Below the pieces are notes generated by a model, which did no database searches, had not been told where the DNA came from, and worked only from the letters and a program-made list of their open reading frames with translations. 38,860 bases of DNA from Bryobacterales bacterium (GTDB lineage Bacteria; Acidobacteriota; Terriglobia; Bryobacterales; Bryobacteraceae). The stretch is taken from assembly GCA_003136575.1 (NCBI GenBank), contig PLEX01000229.1, positions 1-38,860 of the forward strand, in the 5' to 3' direction. The position numbers and the translations under genes were made by a program. Below are positions 27,072 through 35,212 of the stretch, one piece after another; positions within the stretch are counted from its first letter, which is position 1, and each line of letters begins with the position of its first letter.

Positions 27072-29108
27072 ATGACGAGAACCAACGGAAAGATCGCATT
27101 CCTGGCAGCGGGCGTGGTTGCGGCCGGGGTTCTCGCCTTCCCTTTGCGCGCGCAGGACGACGATAAGCCCCTCATGATCGGCGGCTTCGAGAATTCGGGT
27201 TCCGTCACCTTCGGCTACCGTTTTAGCGATGTAAGCGGCTACAAGCCCGAATATCAGGAATTATTCGATCTCGAAAGCGGTCCGCGCCTTCTCGATTTCA
27301 GCCTGTTCGGGCATCTGGCCGATGGTAAGCACTCCTTCGTCGACGACTACTCCGTTGTCGCCAACGGCATCGGCGGCGATCCGTGGAGCACCGTCCAGGT
27401 GAATATCCGGAAGAAGAAGAAATACGATTTCCGCGTCAACCTGCAGCAGTCCCATTATTACTGGAATCAGAACGATGGCGCGCTTCCCAACGGTGCGCTC
27501 GGCCTCACCTCGAACCACGACTGGGCCACGGTTCGCCGAATCGGCTCGGCGAACCTTCTTATCCATGCCACCAGCAATCTGCGCTTCACCCTGGAGTACT
27601 CTCACAACGCGCGGCACGGCATCAACGACACAACCCGAACGATGGCTTATTTCGGCGCGCCGCCGGAATTCGATTCCTACGTCCGGGACAATCCGTATTA
27701 CCTGGTGGGTCTGATCGACGAGACCTCCAACCGAGCCGCCCTCGGCGTGGAGTACACGCTTCAGTCTTTCACCTTCCGCTACAAGGCCGGCATCGAACGG
27801 CTGGTTGATTCCTTCAGCGGCGTCAATCCTTATACAAACGAAACGAGCATCAACGCGGACGACCCGCTTACCGCGCAGGAACCGCTCACTTCGGCAAACT
27901 GGGCGGACTACCGGCGGCTGACCACTCCTGTCAGCGAGTTTTCGTACAACGGCAAAATCCTGTCGAGACTGAAGACCAGGGGCAGCTATATTTACCGAAG
28001 CTACACCGGGCCGGCGACGCTCGAAATGTCGGCGGCCGGCGAGGCGGGGCTTTCCCCATCCTCGATCTCTCCGTATTCCTTCTCGGAAACCTCGGCCTCA
28101 AACCTGCGCGAGAAGAGCGAAATTGTCACGCAGGGCTTTACCTACGACGTCAGCAACCTGGTGAGCATGCAGGCGGATTATCGCTACTCCCGCTTCGACG
28201 TCAACTCCAACGCGAGCTTCGCTTCCACCGAGAGCGGCGTGACGAACACCGTGTTGAATCCCTACTCGGTAACGGGAACCGATGTGAATCTCTGGCGCAT
28301 TGGCACCAGTACGTTCGACTATGACCTTGTCGTGACGCCGTCGTCGGACCTGCTCGTCCAGGCAGGGGTCCGGTATCTGAAAAGCGACATCGAAGCGACC
28401 GACAACGGTATTATCGATGCGATCGAAACCAAGCGCATCAAAACAGTCTGGCCGACGCTGAACGTCAGCTACAAGCCCAATCAGGTCATTTCCTTCCGCG
28501 CCGACGTCGATGAAGTGAACAACGGAACGTCGTACACGCAACTGACGCCACACACCGATGTCCGGAGCCGCGCCATCGCACGCATCCGGCCCGTGGAAAA
28601 ATTCTGGATTGAGGACACCTTCACCACGCAGGACAGCAAGCTGGATACGATCGATTTCCACACCCGCGTGCGCGCGAACTCAACGACTGCCACATACGAG
28701 GTTAGCGACAAATTCTCCACTTTCGCCGGATTCTCTTACGACAGCTTCTGGGCGCAGAGCTACGTGAACTTCCTTCCGGGCATGTCGCTGATCGAGCAGA
28801 TTTCGCTCACCGATCAGAATGTCGATCGTCTGTGGCAGGCCGGTTTCAACGCGGGCCCGGTCAAAAACGTGAGCATGAGCTTCGCCGGCAACTACATGCG
28901 CGTCAACGGCCAGGGCATCGTGCTGGGCTCGACGCCGCTCTACGGTCCCATGACGTTTCCGTATGCCAGCGGCTCGCTGTCGTATGATGCAAAGAAGGCG
29001 GGCAAGTTGACGGTGCAATTGCAGCGCACGTACTATATTGAGCAAATCGTGCCGGGGAACAACTTCGGCGCCAAAATTCTGTTGATTTCATGGACAAGGA
29101 GTTTTTGA
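27072..29108 (+). CDS. mtrB: MtrB/PioB-family outer-membrane beta-barrel porin (copy 1)
   Basis: 678 residues. The signal peptide (about 1-28, PLRAQ) is followed by alternating-pattern beta-strands throughout, ending in the terminal phenylalanine (ISWTRSF) typical of barrels assembled by BamA. Segments such as GSVTFGYRFSDVSGYKPEYQELFDLESGPRLLDFSLFG and GDPWSTVQVNIRKKKKYDFRVNLQQSHYYWN match the decaheme-associated MtrB/PioB family. MtrB sheathes MtrA across the outer membrane. No cysteine is present, so the N-terminal CxxC known from Shewanella MtrB is missing. It lies between its MtrA partner and a monoheme cytochrome whose GTG follows directly on its stop. Confidence 0.9.
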   Translation: MTRTNGKIAFLAAGVVAAGVLAFPLRAQDDDKPLMIGGFENSGSVTFGYRFSDVSGYKPEYQELFDLESGPRLLDFSLFGHLADGKHSFVDDYSVVANGIGGDPWSTVQVNIRKKKKYDFRVNLQQSHYYWNQNDGALPNGALGLTSNHDWATVRRIGSANLLIHATSNLRFTLEYSHNARHGINDTTRTMAYFGAPPEFDSYVRDNPYYLVGLIDETSNRAALGVEYTLQSFTFRYKAGIERLVDSFSGVNPYTNETSINADDPLTAQEPLTSANWADYRRLTTPVSEFSYNGKILSRLKTRGSYIYRSYTGPATLEMSAAGEAGLSPSSISPYSFSETSASNLREKSEIVTQGFTYDVSNLVSMQADYRYSRFDVNSNASFASTESGVTNTVLNPYSVTGTDVNLWRIGTSTFDYDLVVTPSSDLLVQAGVRYLKSDIEATDNGIIDAIETKRIKTVWPTLNVSYKPNQVISFRADVDEVNNGTSYTQLTPHTDVRSRAIARIRPVEKFWIEDTFTTQDSKLDTIDFHTRVRANSTTATYEVSDKFSTFAGFSYDSFWAQSYVNFLPGMSLIEQISLTDQNVDRLWQAGFNAGPVKNVSMSFAGNYMRVNGQGIVLGSTPLYGPMTFPYASGSLSYDAKKAGKLTVQLQRTYYIEQIVPGNNFGAKILLISWTRSF

Positions 29109-29426
29109 GTGTCGAAAACGAAAATCGTTGCAGTTGTTTTATTCGGTCTTCTCTGTGCCGCGGCAGGCTGGGCGCAGGGTGATGCAAAGGCCATATTCCT
29201 CGATAAATGTTCGATTTGCCACGGCGAAGACGGCGTCGGGAAGACCGCCAAGGGCAAGAAACTTAAGGTTAAGGACATTCACGAGACCGTCAAGACGGAA
29301 TCCGAAGCCGACATGATCAAAATAGCCACCGATGGCAAGGGCAAGGACATGGATGGATTCGGCAAGGATTACAAACCGGATCAGATCAAGGCGCTGGTTC
29401 AATATTACAGGAGTCTCGCCAAGTAG
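29109..29426 (+). CDS. Small monoheme periplasmic cytochrome c
   Basis: 105 residues from a GTG directly abutting the mtrB stop (TGAGTG). AAGGAG about nine bases upstream, inside mtrB, supports this start. There is a signal peptide (about 1-22, GWAQG), one haem site CSICH (Cys34, Cys37, His38), and a likely sixth ligand Met81 in KDMDGFG. The fold is a class I cytochrome c. It could shuttle electrons in the periplasm between the inner-membrane quinol dehydrogenase and MtrA. It is the last gene before an intrinsic terminator. Confidence 0.9.
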   Translation: MSKTKIVAVVLFGLLCAAAGWAQGDAKAIFLDKCSICHGEDGVGKTAKGKKLKVKDIHETVKTESEADMIKIATDGKGKDMDGFGKDYKPDQIKALVQYYRSLAK

Positions 29427-29447
29427 GTTCAAACCGTCTTTAATGAG

Positions 29448-29477
29448 GCCCGAGCGATAATTCGCCCGGGCTTTCTT
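29448..29477 (+). terminator. Intrinsic terminator after the mtrA-mtrB-cytochrome unit
   Basis: A nine-pair stem (GCCCGAGCG at 29448-29456 against CGCCCGGGC at 29463-29471, one A-C mismatch) with a six-base loop is followed by TTTCTT. It lies 21 bases after the monoheme cytochrome stop and separates this unit from the sigma-54 promoter of the next. Confidence 0.75.
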
Positions 29478-29650
29478 GCGTTACAATCCGGAAAGATAAC
29501 ACAACAGTTCAAACCGCGCGATTTATGCTGCGCCAAATCACGCAACGACGCGAGATGCCCCCTTCAGTCCCGGGAATGCCGACGCGGCCTAAATCATTAA
29601 TAAAAAACTACTTTCGGACGAGTCCAGCGGATCTCCGATAACCCTCCATT

Positions 29651-29666
29651 TGGCCTGCAATCTGCA
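29651..29666 (+). promoter_or_regulatory. Sigma-54 (-24/-12) promoter element upstream of first OmcA/MtrC gene
   Basis: TGGCCTGCAATCTGCA fits TGGCAC-N5-TTGCW with the required ten bases between GG and GC. The start point would be near 29677, giving a leader of about 32 bases to the ATG at 29709 with AGGAAAGG as ribosome site. The region just upstream (29600-29640) contains an AT-rich TTAATAAAAAACTA tract that could bend. Confidence 0.6.
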
Positions 29667-29708
29667 CAGTCTGTAGCAGGGCCAAACCAGGCCAGGAAAG
29701 GCAAACCT

Positions 29709-31895
29709 ATGAAAAGCGCAGTGAACGGAATCAGAAAACGATTAACCACGAGGACGTTCTGGCTTATTCTTCTTTCCGCAGCCGCGCTGTCCATGGCGGG
29801 CGCGGGCAAAAGTCCGTACAGTCGTCAAAACAAGATGAGCTATGCCACCGACGCAACGCTCAATTTCCCCGGCGCTTCGGGGTTGGTTGTCGCCATCACA
29901 TCCGCGTCGATTTCGAATTCGACGATAACCGTCAACTACACGCTCGCGGATAGTTCTGGTTTGCCTCTCGATTCCACAGGCGCGACCACCCCCGGCACCG
30001 TGTCGGTGAGCTTTGTTGCAGCCTACATTCCGAATAACGGTGAACAATACACGGCCTATACGACGTCGACTTCGACTGGTACCGCAGGCACGTTCACCAA
30101 CGCCGGTAAGGACACCGGCGGCGTGACTACGGCGCTGGGCGCCGGCAAGTATACATATGTATTCGGCACGAAGGTCCCGGCCACGTACGATCCCACGGCG
30201 ACGCATACGATCGGCATGTACGCATCGCGCTCGCTGACGTCCTTCGGGATTCCGAACGACTACGGGAGCACGACGTTCAGTTTCGTTCCGAATGGCGCGA
30301 AAGTGACTCACGTCCGCGATCTTATTGAGACCTCGAGCTGCGATACCTGCCACGACCAGCTTTCGTTCCACGGCGGTTCACGGCGTCAGGTGGCGCTGTG
30401 CATCATGTGCCACCAGCCGCAGAGCTCGGACCCCACCACCGGCAATACGGTCGATTTCAAGGTCATGATCCATAAGCTTCATTTGGGTTCTCAACTGCCC
30501 AGCGTGCTGGCGGGCGGTTCGTATAAGATCGGGACAACCGATTTTTCAAAAATCATTTATCCTGCGACCAGCTCCGCCTCGGACGCGGAAGCCACAAGCG
30601 GATTCCGCTGCACGACGTGCCACAGCCAAACTACGGGCGCGGCGCAAGCGGCTCTTTATAAGACCAATCCGACGCGCGCGGCCTGCGGTTCCTGCCATGA
30701 CAACGTGAACTTCGCGACGGGCGTGAACCATCCTGGCGGCTTCCAGGCCGACGACACCCAATGCGCCATGTGCCATGTCCCGCAGGGCGAGAATCCGTTC
30801 GACGCCTCAGTAGTGGGCGCGCACTGGGTTCCCGAGGATTCGACGCCCGGCAGTATCTATCCTTTACTCGGCGGCGTGCAGATCAAGCTCAATAGCGTAA
30901 CCAACGGAGTGGCTGGAAAGGCGCCGACGATTAACTTCACGCTCCAGGACGGAAGCGGCAACCCCCTGCCTTACTCCGCGATGGCGTCGCTCACGTTCGT
31001 CATGGCCGGGCCAACCACCGATTACGGCAACACCAATTTCGGCGTCTCGACGACGCCCGGCTACGTGACCGAAAGCGGAAGCGCAACCACGGTCACCTGT
31101 TCGGCCGCCGGCGCCTGCAGCTATACGTTCACTCATGCGATCCCGGCCAATGCAACCGGGAGCTTTGCGATCAGCTACTACGGCTCGCGGACGGCGGAAG
31201 TGCTCTTCTCCGGCACAACCTCTCAACAGACGGTCACCGAGAGTCCGTTCAACAACGTGATTTACTTCTCGGTTGACGGCTCCGCCGTTTTGAACCGCCG
31301 GACCGTTGTTCAGGTTTCGAACTGCAACAACTGCCATGTTTCTTTGGAACTTCACGGTGGTTCACGCCGGAACACCGACCTCTGCGTCATGTGCCACAAC
31401 CCGGCGAACACGGACTTCACGCAGCGTCCGAGCGCCACAATCGTCGCGCAAAGAACCCTTCCAAATCTGGGAATCGATTTCAATCTTCTGGTTCACCGCA
31501 TCCACAGCGGCGTGAACCTGCCGCCGCTGGGCGCCAGCTATACGGTCATCGGATTCCAGGGCAGCGTGAACGATTTCACAACAGTACTCTATCCGGCCAT
31601 GACGCCGCAGGGTAACCCAACAAGCCTTTCCAACTGCGAAATGTGCCACGTGAACAGCAGCGAACAGGCGTTGCCTCTTGGTCTGAACGCGACGACCAAC
31701 AACCAGGCGTACATCAATCCAGCACCGGCGATCACCGCCGCTTGCACGGGTTGCCATGCCGACGAAGCAACATCTTCTCACGCTCTGGCCAATACCACTT
31801 CGCTCGGTGAAGCCTGCACGGTGTGCCACAGCAGCACGACCGTCAACGGCATCACACCGCCGTACGCTGTTTCTACGGTACACGCGCTGTATTGA
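29709..31895 (+). CDS. mtrC: Decaheme c-type cytochrome, OmcA/MtrC family (copy 1)
   Basis: 728 residues. An N-terminal hydrophobic signal (about 13-31, FWLILLSAAALSMAGAG) has no lipobox cysteine. A beta-rich domain I is followed by five haem sites between residues 211 and 356 (CDTCH, CIMCH, CTTCH, CGSCH, CAMCH). Next is a beta-rich domain III holding a Cys464/Cys470 pair, then five more haem sites between 539 and 707 (CNNCH, CVMCH, CEMCH, CTGCH, CTVCH). This beta-pentahaem-beta-pentahaem order is that of OmcA/MtrC cell-surface reductases, which pass electrons to minerals, flavins or partner cells. A NapC-like gene follows after a hairpin. Confidence 0.92.
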   Translation: MKSAVNGIRKRLTTRTFWLILLSAAALSMAGAGKSPYSRQNKMSYATDATLNFPGASGLVVAITSASISNSTITVNYTLADSSGLPLDSTGATTPGTVSVSFVAAYIPNNGEQYTAYTTSTSTGTAGTFTNAGKDTGGVTTALGAGKYTYVFGTKVPATYDPTATHTIGMYASRSLTSFGIPNDYGSTTFSFVPNGAKVTHVRDLIETSSCDTCHDQLSFHGGSRRQVALCIMCHQPQSSDPTTGNTVDFKVMIHKLHLGSQLPSVLAGGSYKIGTTDFSKIIYPATSSASDAEATSGFRCTTCHSQTTGAAQAALYKTNPTRAACGSCHDNVNFATGVNHPGGFQADDTQCAMCHVPQGENPFDASVVGAHWVPEDSTPGSIYPLLGGVQIKLNSVTNGVAGKAPTINFTLQDGSGNPLPYSAMASLTFVMAGPTTDYGNTNFGVSTTPGYVTESGSATTVTCSAAGACSYTFTHAIPANATGSFAISYYGSRTAEVLFSGTTSQQTVTESPFNNVIYFSVDGSAVLNRRTVVQVSNCNNCHVSLELHGGSRRNTDLCVMCHNPANTDFTQRPSATIVAQRTLPNLGIDFNLLVHRIHSGVNLPPLGASYTVIGFQGSVNDFTTVLYPAMTPQGNPTSLSNCEMCHVNSSEQALPLGLNATTNNQAYINPAPAITAACTGCHADEATSSHALANTTSLGEACTVCHSSTTVNGITPPYAVSTVHALY

Positions 31896-31909
31896 TCACT
31901 CGCCCACCT

Positions 31910-31951
31910 GGCGCCGCAACTGCCCGGCCATGCTGCCGGAGTTGCGGCGCC
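31910..31951 (+). promoter_or_regulatory. Strong intercistronic hairpin after first OmcA/MtrC gene
   Basis: GGCGCCGCAACT (31910-31921) pairs perfectly with AGTTGCGGCGCC (31940-31951), and CCGGC/GCCGG extends the stem inside, leaving a two-base bulge and a six-base loop. No T-run follows, so it is unlikely to be a full terminator. It may stabilise the upstream mRNA or tune read-through into the NapC-like gene. The left arm also happens to read as a poorer sigma-54-like element (TGGC at 31909, GC at 31922). Confidence 0.6.
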
Positions 31952-31970
31952 GCGGGACTAAAACAAATCC

Positions 31971-32612
31971 ATGCCGCTACCCATCACACTTACTCTTATC
32001 GGACTGAGCCTCGCGCTCGCCCTCCTGGTCGGTTTTAAGAAAAACATCTCCCAGACGCGGGAGGGAAAGATGCTGGCGTTCGTCGCGCTGCTGGTTCTCC
32101 CCGTGGTCTCCGTGTGGGGCGGTTTCGAAGCCCACCTGGATCGCGCCGAATCGACTCAGTTCTGCCTTTCGTGTCATGTCATGACACAGTTCGGCCAGAG
32201 TCTCCACTACGACGACAAGAGCTATATTCCGGCCCTTCACTTTGAAAACAACTTCGTCCCGCGCGATCATGCCTGCTACACGTGCCACACCGACTACGCC
32301 ATGTTCGGTGCCGTGAAGGCCAAGTTCAACGGCCTGCATCACATTTTCGTCCAGTATTTCGGCACGGTTCCGAAACCCGAAGACATCAAGCTCTATAAAC
32401 CGTTCCCCAATGAGACATGCCTGCACTGCCATCTGGGAGCGCGCAAGTTTGAAGAAGTCAACGGACACCACAAGACGCCCGACATGCTCGACAAAGTGAA
32501 GTCCGGCAAGCTTTCTTGCATATCGTCCGGTTGCCATGACACCGTGCATGAAATAGGCGACCTGAAGGACGCAAAATTCTGGCACGACCCGAATGGAAAC
32601 GAACTCAAATGA
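31971..32612 (+). CDS. NapC/NrfH-type membrane tetraheme cytochrome (quinol dehydrogenase) with one CX4CH haem site
   Basis: 213 residues. Two hydrophobic N-terminal spans (about 4-22 and 34-50) are followed by a periplasmic domain with four haem sites: C65-C68-H69 (CLSCHVM, the CxxCHxM form of NrfH/NapC haem 1), C102-C105-H106, C150-C153-H154, and an expanded C183-X4-C188-H189 (CISSGCH). NapC/NirT/CymA proteins oxidise membrane quinol and feed periplasmic cytochromes, so this is the probable inner-membrane end of the conduit; classic family members have a single anchor helix. The ATG is 75 bases after the first OmcA/MtrC gene, with no clear ribosome site. Confidence 0.85.
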   Translation: MPLPITLTLIGLSLALALLVGFKKNISQTREGKMLAFVALLVLPVVSVWGGFEAHLDRAESTQFCLSCHVMTQFGQSLHYDDKSYIPALHFENNFVPRDHACYTCHTDYAMFGAVKAKFNGLHHIFVQYFGTVPKPEDIKLYKPFPNETCLHCHLGARKFEEVNGHHKTPDMLDKVKSGKLSCISSGCHDTVHEIGDLKDAKFWHDPNGNELK

Positions 32613-32803
32613 ATATCGAAAGTAAACTTCGCCGCGCCAGTCTGATCATTGCACTGGGCTTGCTCCTCCAGTTCCTGTCGCTGTTGCCGCTTCATCCGCT
32701 GGCATTCATTGCGTTCGTCGGCCTCGGCGTTCCGATCATGGGCGTGGGGGTGATCTTTTTTCTCCTGAGTCTCGTCACACATTCGGAGTCCGGTGGAAAG
32801 TAG
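32609..32803 (+). CDS. Small two-span membrane protein coupled to the NapC-like gene
   Basis: 64 residues, MNIESKLRRASLIIALGLLLQFLSLLPLHP followed by a second hydrophobic span (FIAFVGLGVPIMGVGVIFFLLSL). The ATG overlaps the NapC-like stop (ATGA), which indicates translational coupling. There is no haem motif and no cysteine. I do not recognise the family; a subunit or assembly partner of the quinol dehydrogenase is a reasonable guess from position alone. Confidence 0.65.
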   Translation: MNIESKLRRASLIIALGLLLQFLSLLPLHPLAFIAFVGLGVPIMGVGVIFFLLSLVTHSESGGK

Positions 32804-32922
32804 TGCCTCACCGCGCGATTGAGTCGGAGTACGCAGATTCTGAGCGGCTGGACGCAGCCTCGGGGCGCCTCTTGGGCGAGTAAATCCCCGATATTCCCTT
32901 GTTTTCGGCCAAATTGGCGCCA

Positions 32923-32938
32923 TGGCACACTGAGTGCT
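32923..32938 (+). promoter_or_regulatory. Sigma-54 (-24/-12) promoter element upstream of second OmcA/MtrC gene
   Basis: TGGCACACTGAGTGCT is the best of the three matches to TGGCAC-N5-TTGCW, with GG and GC ten bases apart and the full TGGCAC half. The start point would lie near 32949, about 40 bases before the ATG at 32989. Confidence 0.68.
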
Positions 32939-32953
32939 AACTACCCATGCCGA

Positions 32954-32971
32954 CCGGACTAAGATGTCCGG
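32954..32971 (+). promoter_or_regulatory. Leader hairpin before second OmcA/MtrC gene
   Basis: CCGGAC (32954-32959) pairs with GTCCGG (32966-32971) around a TAAGAT loop, just ahead of the ribosome site GAAAGGGTGG. An outer pairing of ACTACCC (32940-32946) with GGGTGGT (32978-32984) would hide that site. However, the left arm lies upstream of the start point expected from the sigma-54 element, so only a transcript from further upstream could form it. Confidence 0.35.
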
Positions 32972-32988
32972 CCGAAAGGGTGGTGGGT

Positions 32989-35199
32989 ATGAAGAGTGTC
33001 GCCAGAAGTATCCGAAACGGATTCACGGCGAGGCCGTGGCGAATCATTCTGCTCCTTGGCGCAGCCATTGCTTTGGCAGGCGCTGGCAGGACATCGAATA
33101 CGACCGCTGCCAAGCCGGCATCCGGGACAAGGCCCCAGGTTACCGACCCGGTGATCAGCTTCCCGGGCGCCACCGGGATGAACCTGGTTATCAACTCCGC
33201 TTCCATTTCCGCCACAGGGACGATCGCAGCCACCTACACGTTGACCGATGTCTCCGGCCTGCCTCTCGATACCACCGGCGCGACCACCACGGGCGTAATC
33301 TCGGTCAGTCTCGTTGCCGCCTACATCCCGAACAACGCGGAGCAGTATACCGCCTATACGACGAAAGTATCCACAGGAGCAGCGGGCAGCTTTACCAACG
33401 CCGGCCCGGATTCCGGTGGCACCACGACGCCACTGGGCGGCGGCAAGTACACCTACACATTTAAGACGCTGGCGCCAACTGGCTTCGACCCGACAGCCAC
33501 GACAACGATAGGAGTCTATGCCAAACGGACGCTGACGGCCTACGGGCTACCGAACGAATTTGCCACGGCGACTTTCAACTTCGTGCCGAACGGCAACCCG
33601 GTAACGCATGTCCGCGACATCGTGGAAACGGCTACCTGCGACGGTTGTCACGACGAACTCTCTCACCACGGCGGGCAGCGGCGTCAGGTGGCATTATGCA
33701 TTCTTTGCCACCAGCCGCAGTCGCACGAAGAATCGGTAGGCAACACCGTGGATTTCAAGGTCATGATCCACAAGCTCCACTTCGCCTCCGAACTGCCCAG
33801 CGTACTGGCCGGCGGGACCTATTCGCTCTCAGGCACCAATTACTCAACCATTGTCTTTCCGGCCACAGCTGCCGCCTCCGACAACGGGGCTACCTACGGA
33901 TTCCGCTGCACGGTTTGCCACAGTCAGACGGCCGGCGCGGCGCAGGCCAACTATTACGCGACGCACCCCAGCGCACTGGCCTGCGGATCCTGCCACGACA
34001 ACGTCAATTTCTCCACGGGTGTGAACCACCCCGGTGGCCCGCAGCCGGACGACACCCAGTGCGCGAACTGCCACACTCCGCAGGGTGAACTTCCCTTCGA
34101 TGCATCCATCATCGGCGCTCACTCAGTGCCGGAGGATTTAGGCCCTGGGAGCGCATACCCCCTGCTTGGCGGAGTGCAGATCACGCTGAATAGCGTCGCG
34201 AACGGCGTTGCCGGAAAAGCTCCCACCGTGAACTTCACGCTTCAGGACGGAAGTGGCAATCCCCTCCCGTACGCTCAGATGGCATCCCTCACATTTGTCA
34301 TGGCGGGACCGACCACCGACTATGGCTACACCAGTTTCGGCAGCGGCGTGACTACGCCCGGGTACGTTACGGAAGCCACGAGCGCTTCCTCTGTGGCGTG
34401 CTCAACCAGCAGTGTCTGCACCTACACGTTCACGCACGCGATACCAGCCAACGCGAAGGGAAGCTACGCAATCAGCTTCTATGGCTCGCGGAATCCGGAA
34501 GTTTTGCTGCCCGGGGACACTACAACGCAAACCGTTACCGAGAGTCCGTTCAATAACGTGATTTATTTCTCCGTAGACGGCACACCGGTGGTGAACCGCA
34601 GAACGGTTGTCCAGACCTCGAATTGCAACGCCTGCCACTATTCGCTGGAACTTCACAATGGCACGCAGAAGAACACCCAGGCGTGTATCATGTGCCACAA
34701 TCCCTCGAACACGGACGCCGCGACCAGGCCATCGGCTACCGTCACAGCTCAGGCCGCGCTCCCCGCTCTCGGGATCGACTTCAATCTGCTTGTCCACCGG
34801 ATTCACGACGGTGCGAATCTGAAGGCATTGGGCGCGAGTTACACCGTGATCGGAGCAGGCGGCACGGTGAACGACTTTACGACGACCTGGTACCCCGCAT
34901 TCGATCCGACAGGTAACGGGAACATGCTGGCGAACTGCTCAATGTGCCACGCGAGCGGCAGCGAGCAAACGCTTCCGGTCGGTTTGAATGCGACCGCAAA
35001 TCCGCAGGCGTACATCAATCCGGCGCCGGCCACGACGGCGGCATGCACGGGATGCCATGCGGATGCTACCAGCTCCGGTCATGCCTCGGTCATGACATCG
35101 GCGGGAGAAGGCGAAACCTGCAACGCCTGCCATAGCAGCGCGACGGTCAACGGAATTACGCCTCCGTTCTCGGTTGCCACCGTCCATACCATCTACTGA
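32989..35199 (+). CDS. mtrC: Decaheme c-type cytochrome, OmcA/MtrC family (copy 2)
   Basis: 736 residues from the ATG at 32989. This start aligns with that of copy 1 and has GAAAGGGTGG before it; an upstream ATG at 32947 lies at the expected transcription start and is unlikely. The signal segment (IILLLGAAIALAGAG) again lacks a lipobox. Ten haem sites: CDGCH, CILCH, CTVCH, CGSCH, CANCH, then CNACH, CIMCH, CSMCH, CTGCH, CNACH, in the same two clusters as copy 1. A Cys471/Cys477 pair sits in the middle domain. Long stretches are nearly identical to copy 1 (for example around GKAPTVNFTLQDGSGNPLPY), indicating a fairly recent tandem duplication. Confidence 0.92.
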   Translation: MKSVARSIRNGFTARPWRIILLLGAAIALAGAGRTSNTTAAKPASGTRPQVTDPVISFPGATGMNLVINSASISATGTIAATYTLTDVSGLPLDTTGATTTGVISVSLVAAYIPNNAEQYTAYTTKVSTGAAGSFTNAGPDSGGTTTPLGGGKYTYTFKTLAPTGFDPTATTTIGVYAKRTLTAYGLPNEFATATFNFVPNGNPVTHVRDIVETATCDGCHDELSHHGGQRRQVALCILCHQPQSHEESVGNTVDFKVMIHKLHFASELPSVLAGGTYSLSGTNYSTIVFPATAAASDNGATYGFRCTVCHSQTAGAAQANYYATHPSALACGSCHDNVNFSTGVNHPGGPQPDDTQCANCHTPQGELPFDASIIGAHSVPEDLGPGSAYPLLGGVQITLNSVANGVAGKAPTVNFTLQDGSGNPLPYAQMASLTFVMAGPTTDYGYTSFGSGVTTPGYVTEATSASSVACSTSSVCTYTFTHAIPANAKGSYAISFYGSRNPEVLLPGDTTTQTVTESPFNNVIYFSVDGTPVVNRRTVVQTSNCNACHYSLELHNGTQKNTQACIMCHNPSNTDAATRPSATVTAQAALPALGIDFNLLVHRIHDGANLKALGASYTVIGAGGTVNDFTTTWYPAFDPTGNGNMLANCSMCHASGSEQTLPVGLNATANPQAYINPAPATTAACTGCHADATSSGHASVMTSAGEGETCNACHSSATVNGITPPFSVATVHTIY

Positions 35200-35212
35200 T
35201 TCCGTATCGCGT

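Noticed and set aside
29640..29708. A GEMM-type (cyclic dinucleotide) riboswitch before the first OmcA/MtrC gene, as known in Geobacter cytochrome genes
   Set aside because: GGCAAACC-like pieces occur but the conserved GACGCAAAGCC segment and the paired stems are absent, and most of the stretch lies upstream of the predicted start point.
30339..31829. Internal repeats of CxxCH as a tandem DNA repeat
   Set aside because: Spacing and surrounding codons vary. They are haem sites in a protein, not a nucleotide repeat array.
31909..31924. A fourth sigma-54-like element before the NapC-like gene
   Set aside because: Spacing fits (GG, ten bases, GC) but the -12 half reads CTGCC and the whole match is the left arm of a perfect hairpin, which explains the sequence better.
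32940..32988. A riboswitch hiding the ribosome site of the second OmcA/MtrC gene
   Set aside because: The outer left arm lies before the transcription start expected from the sigma-54 element, so only the small inner hairpin would be in that RNA. Kept only as a low-confidence feature.
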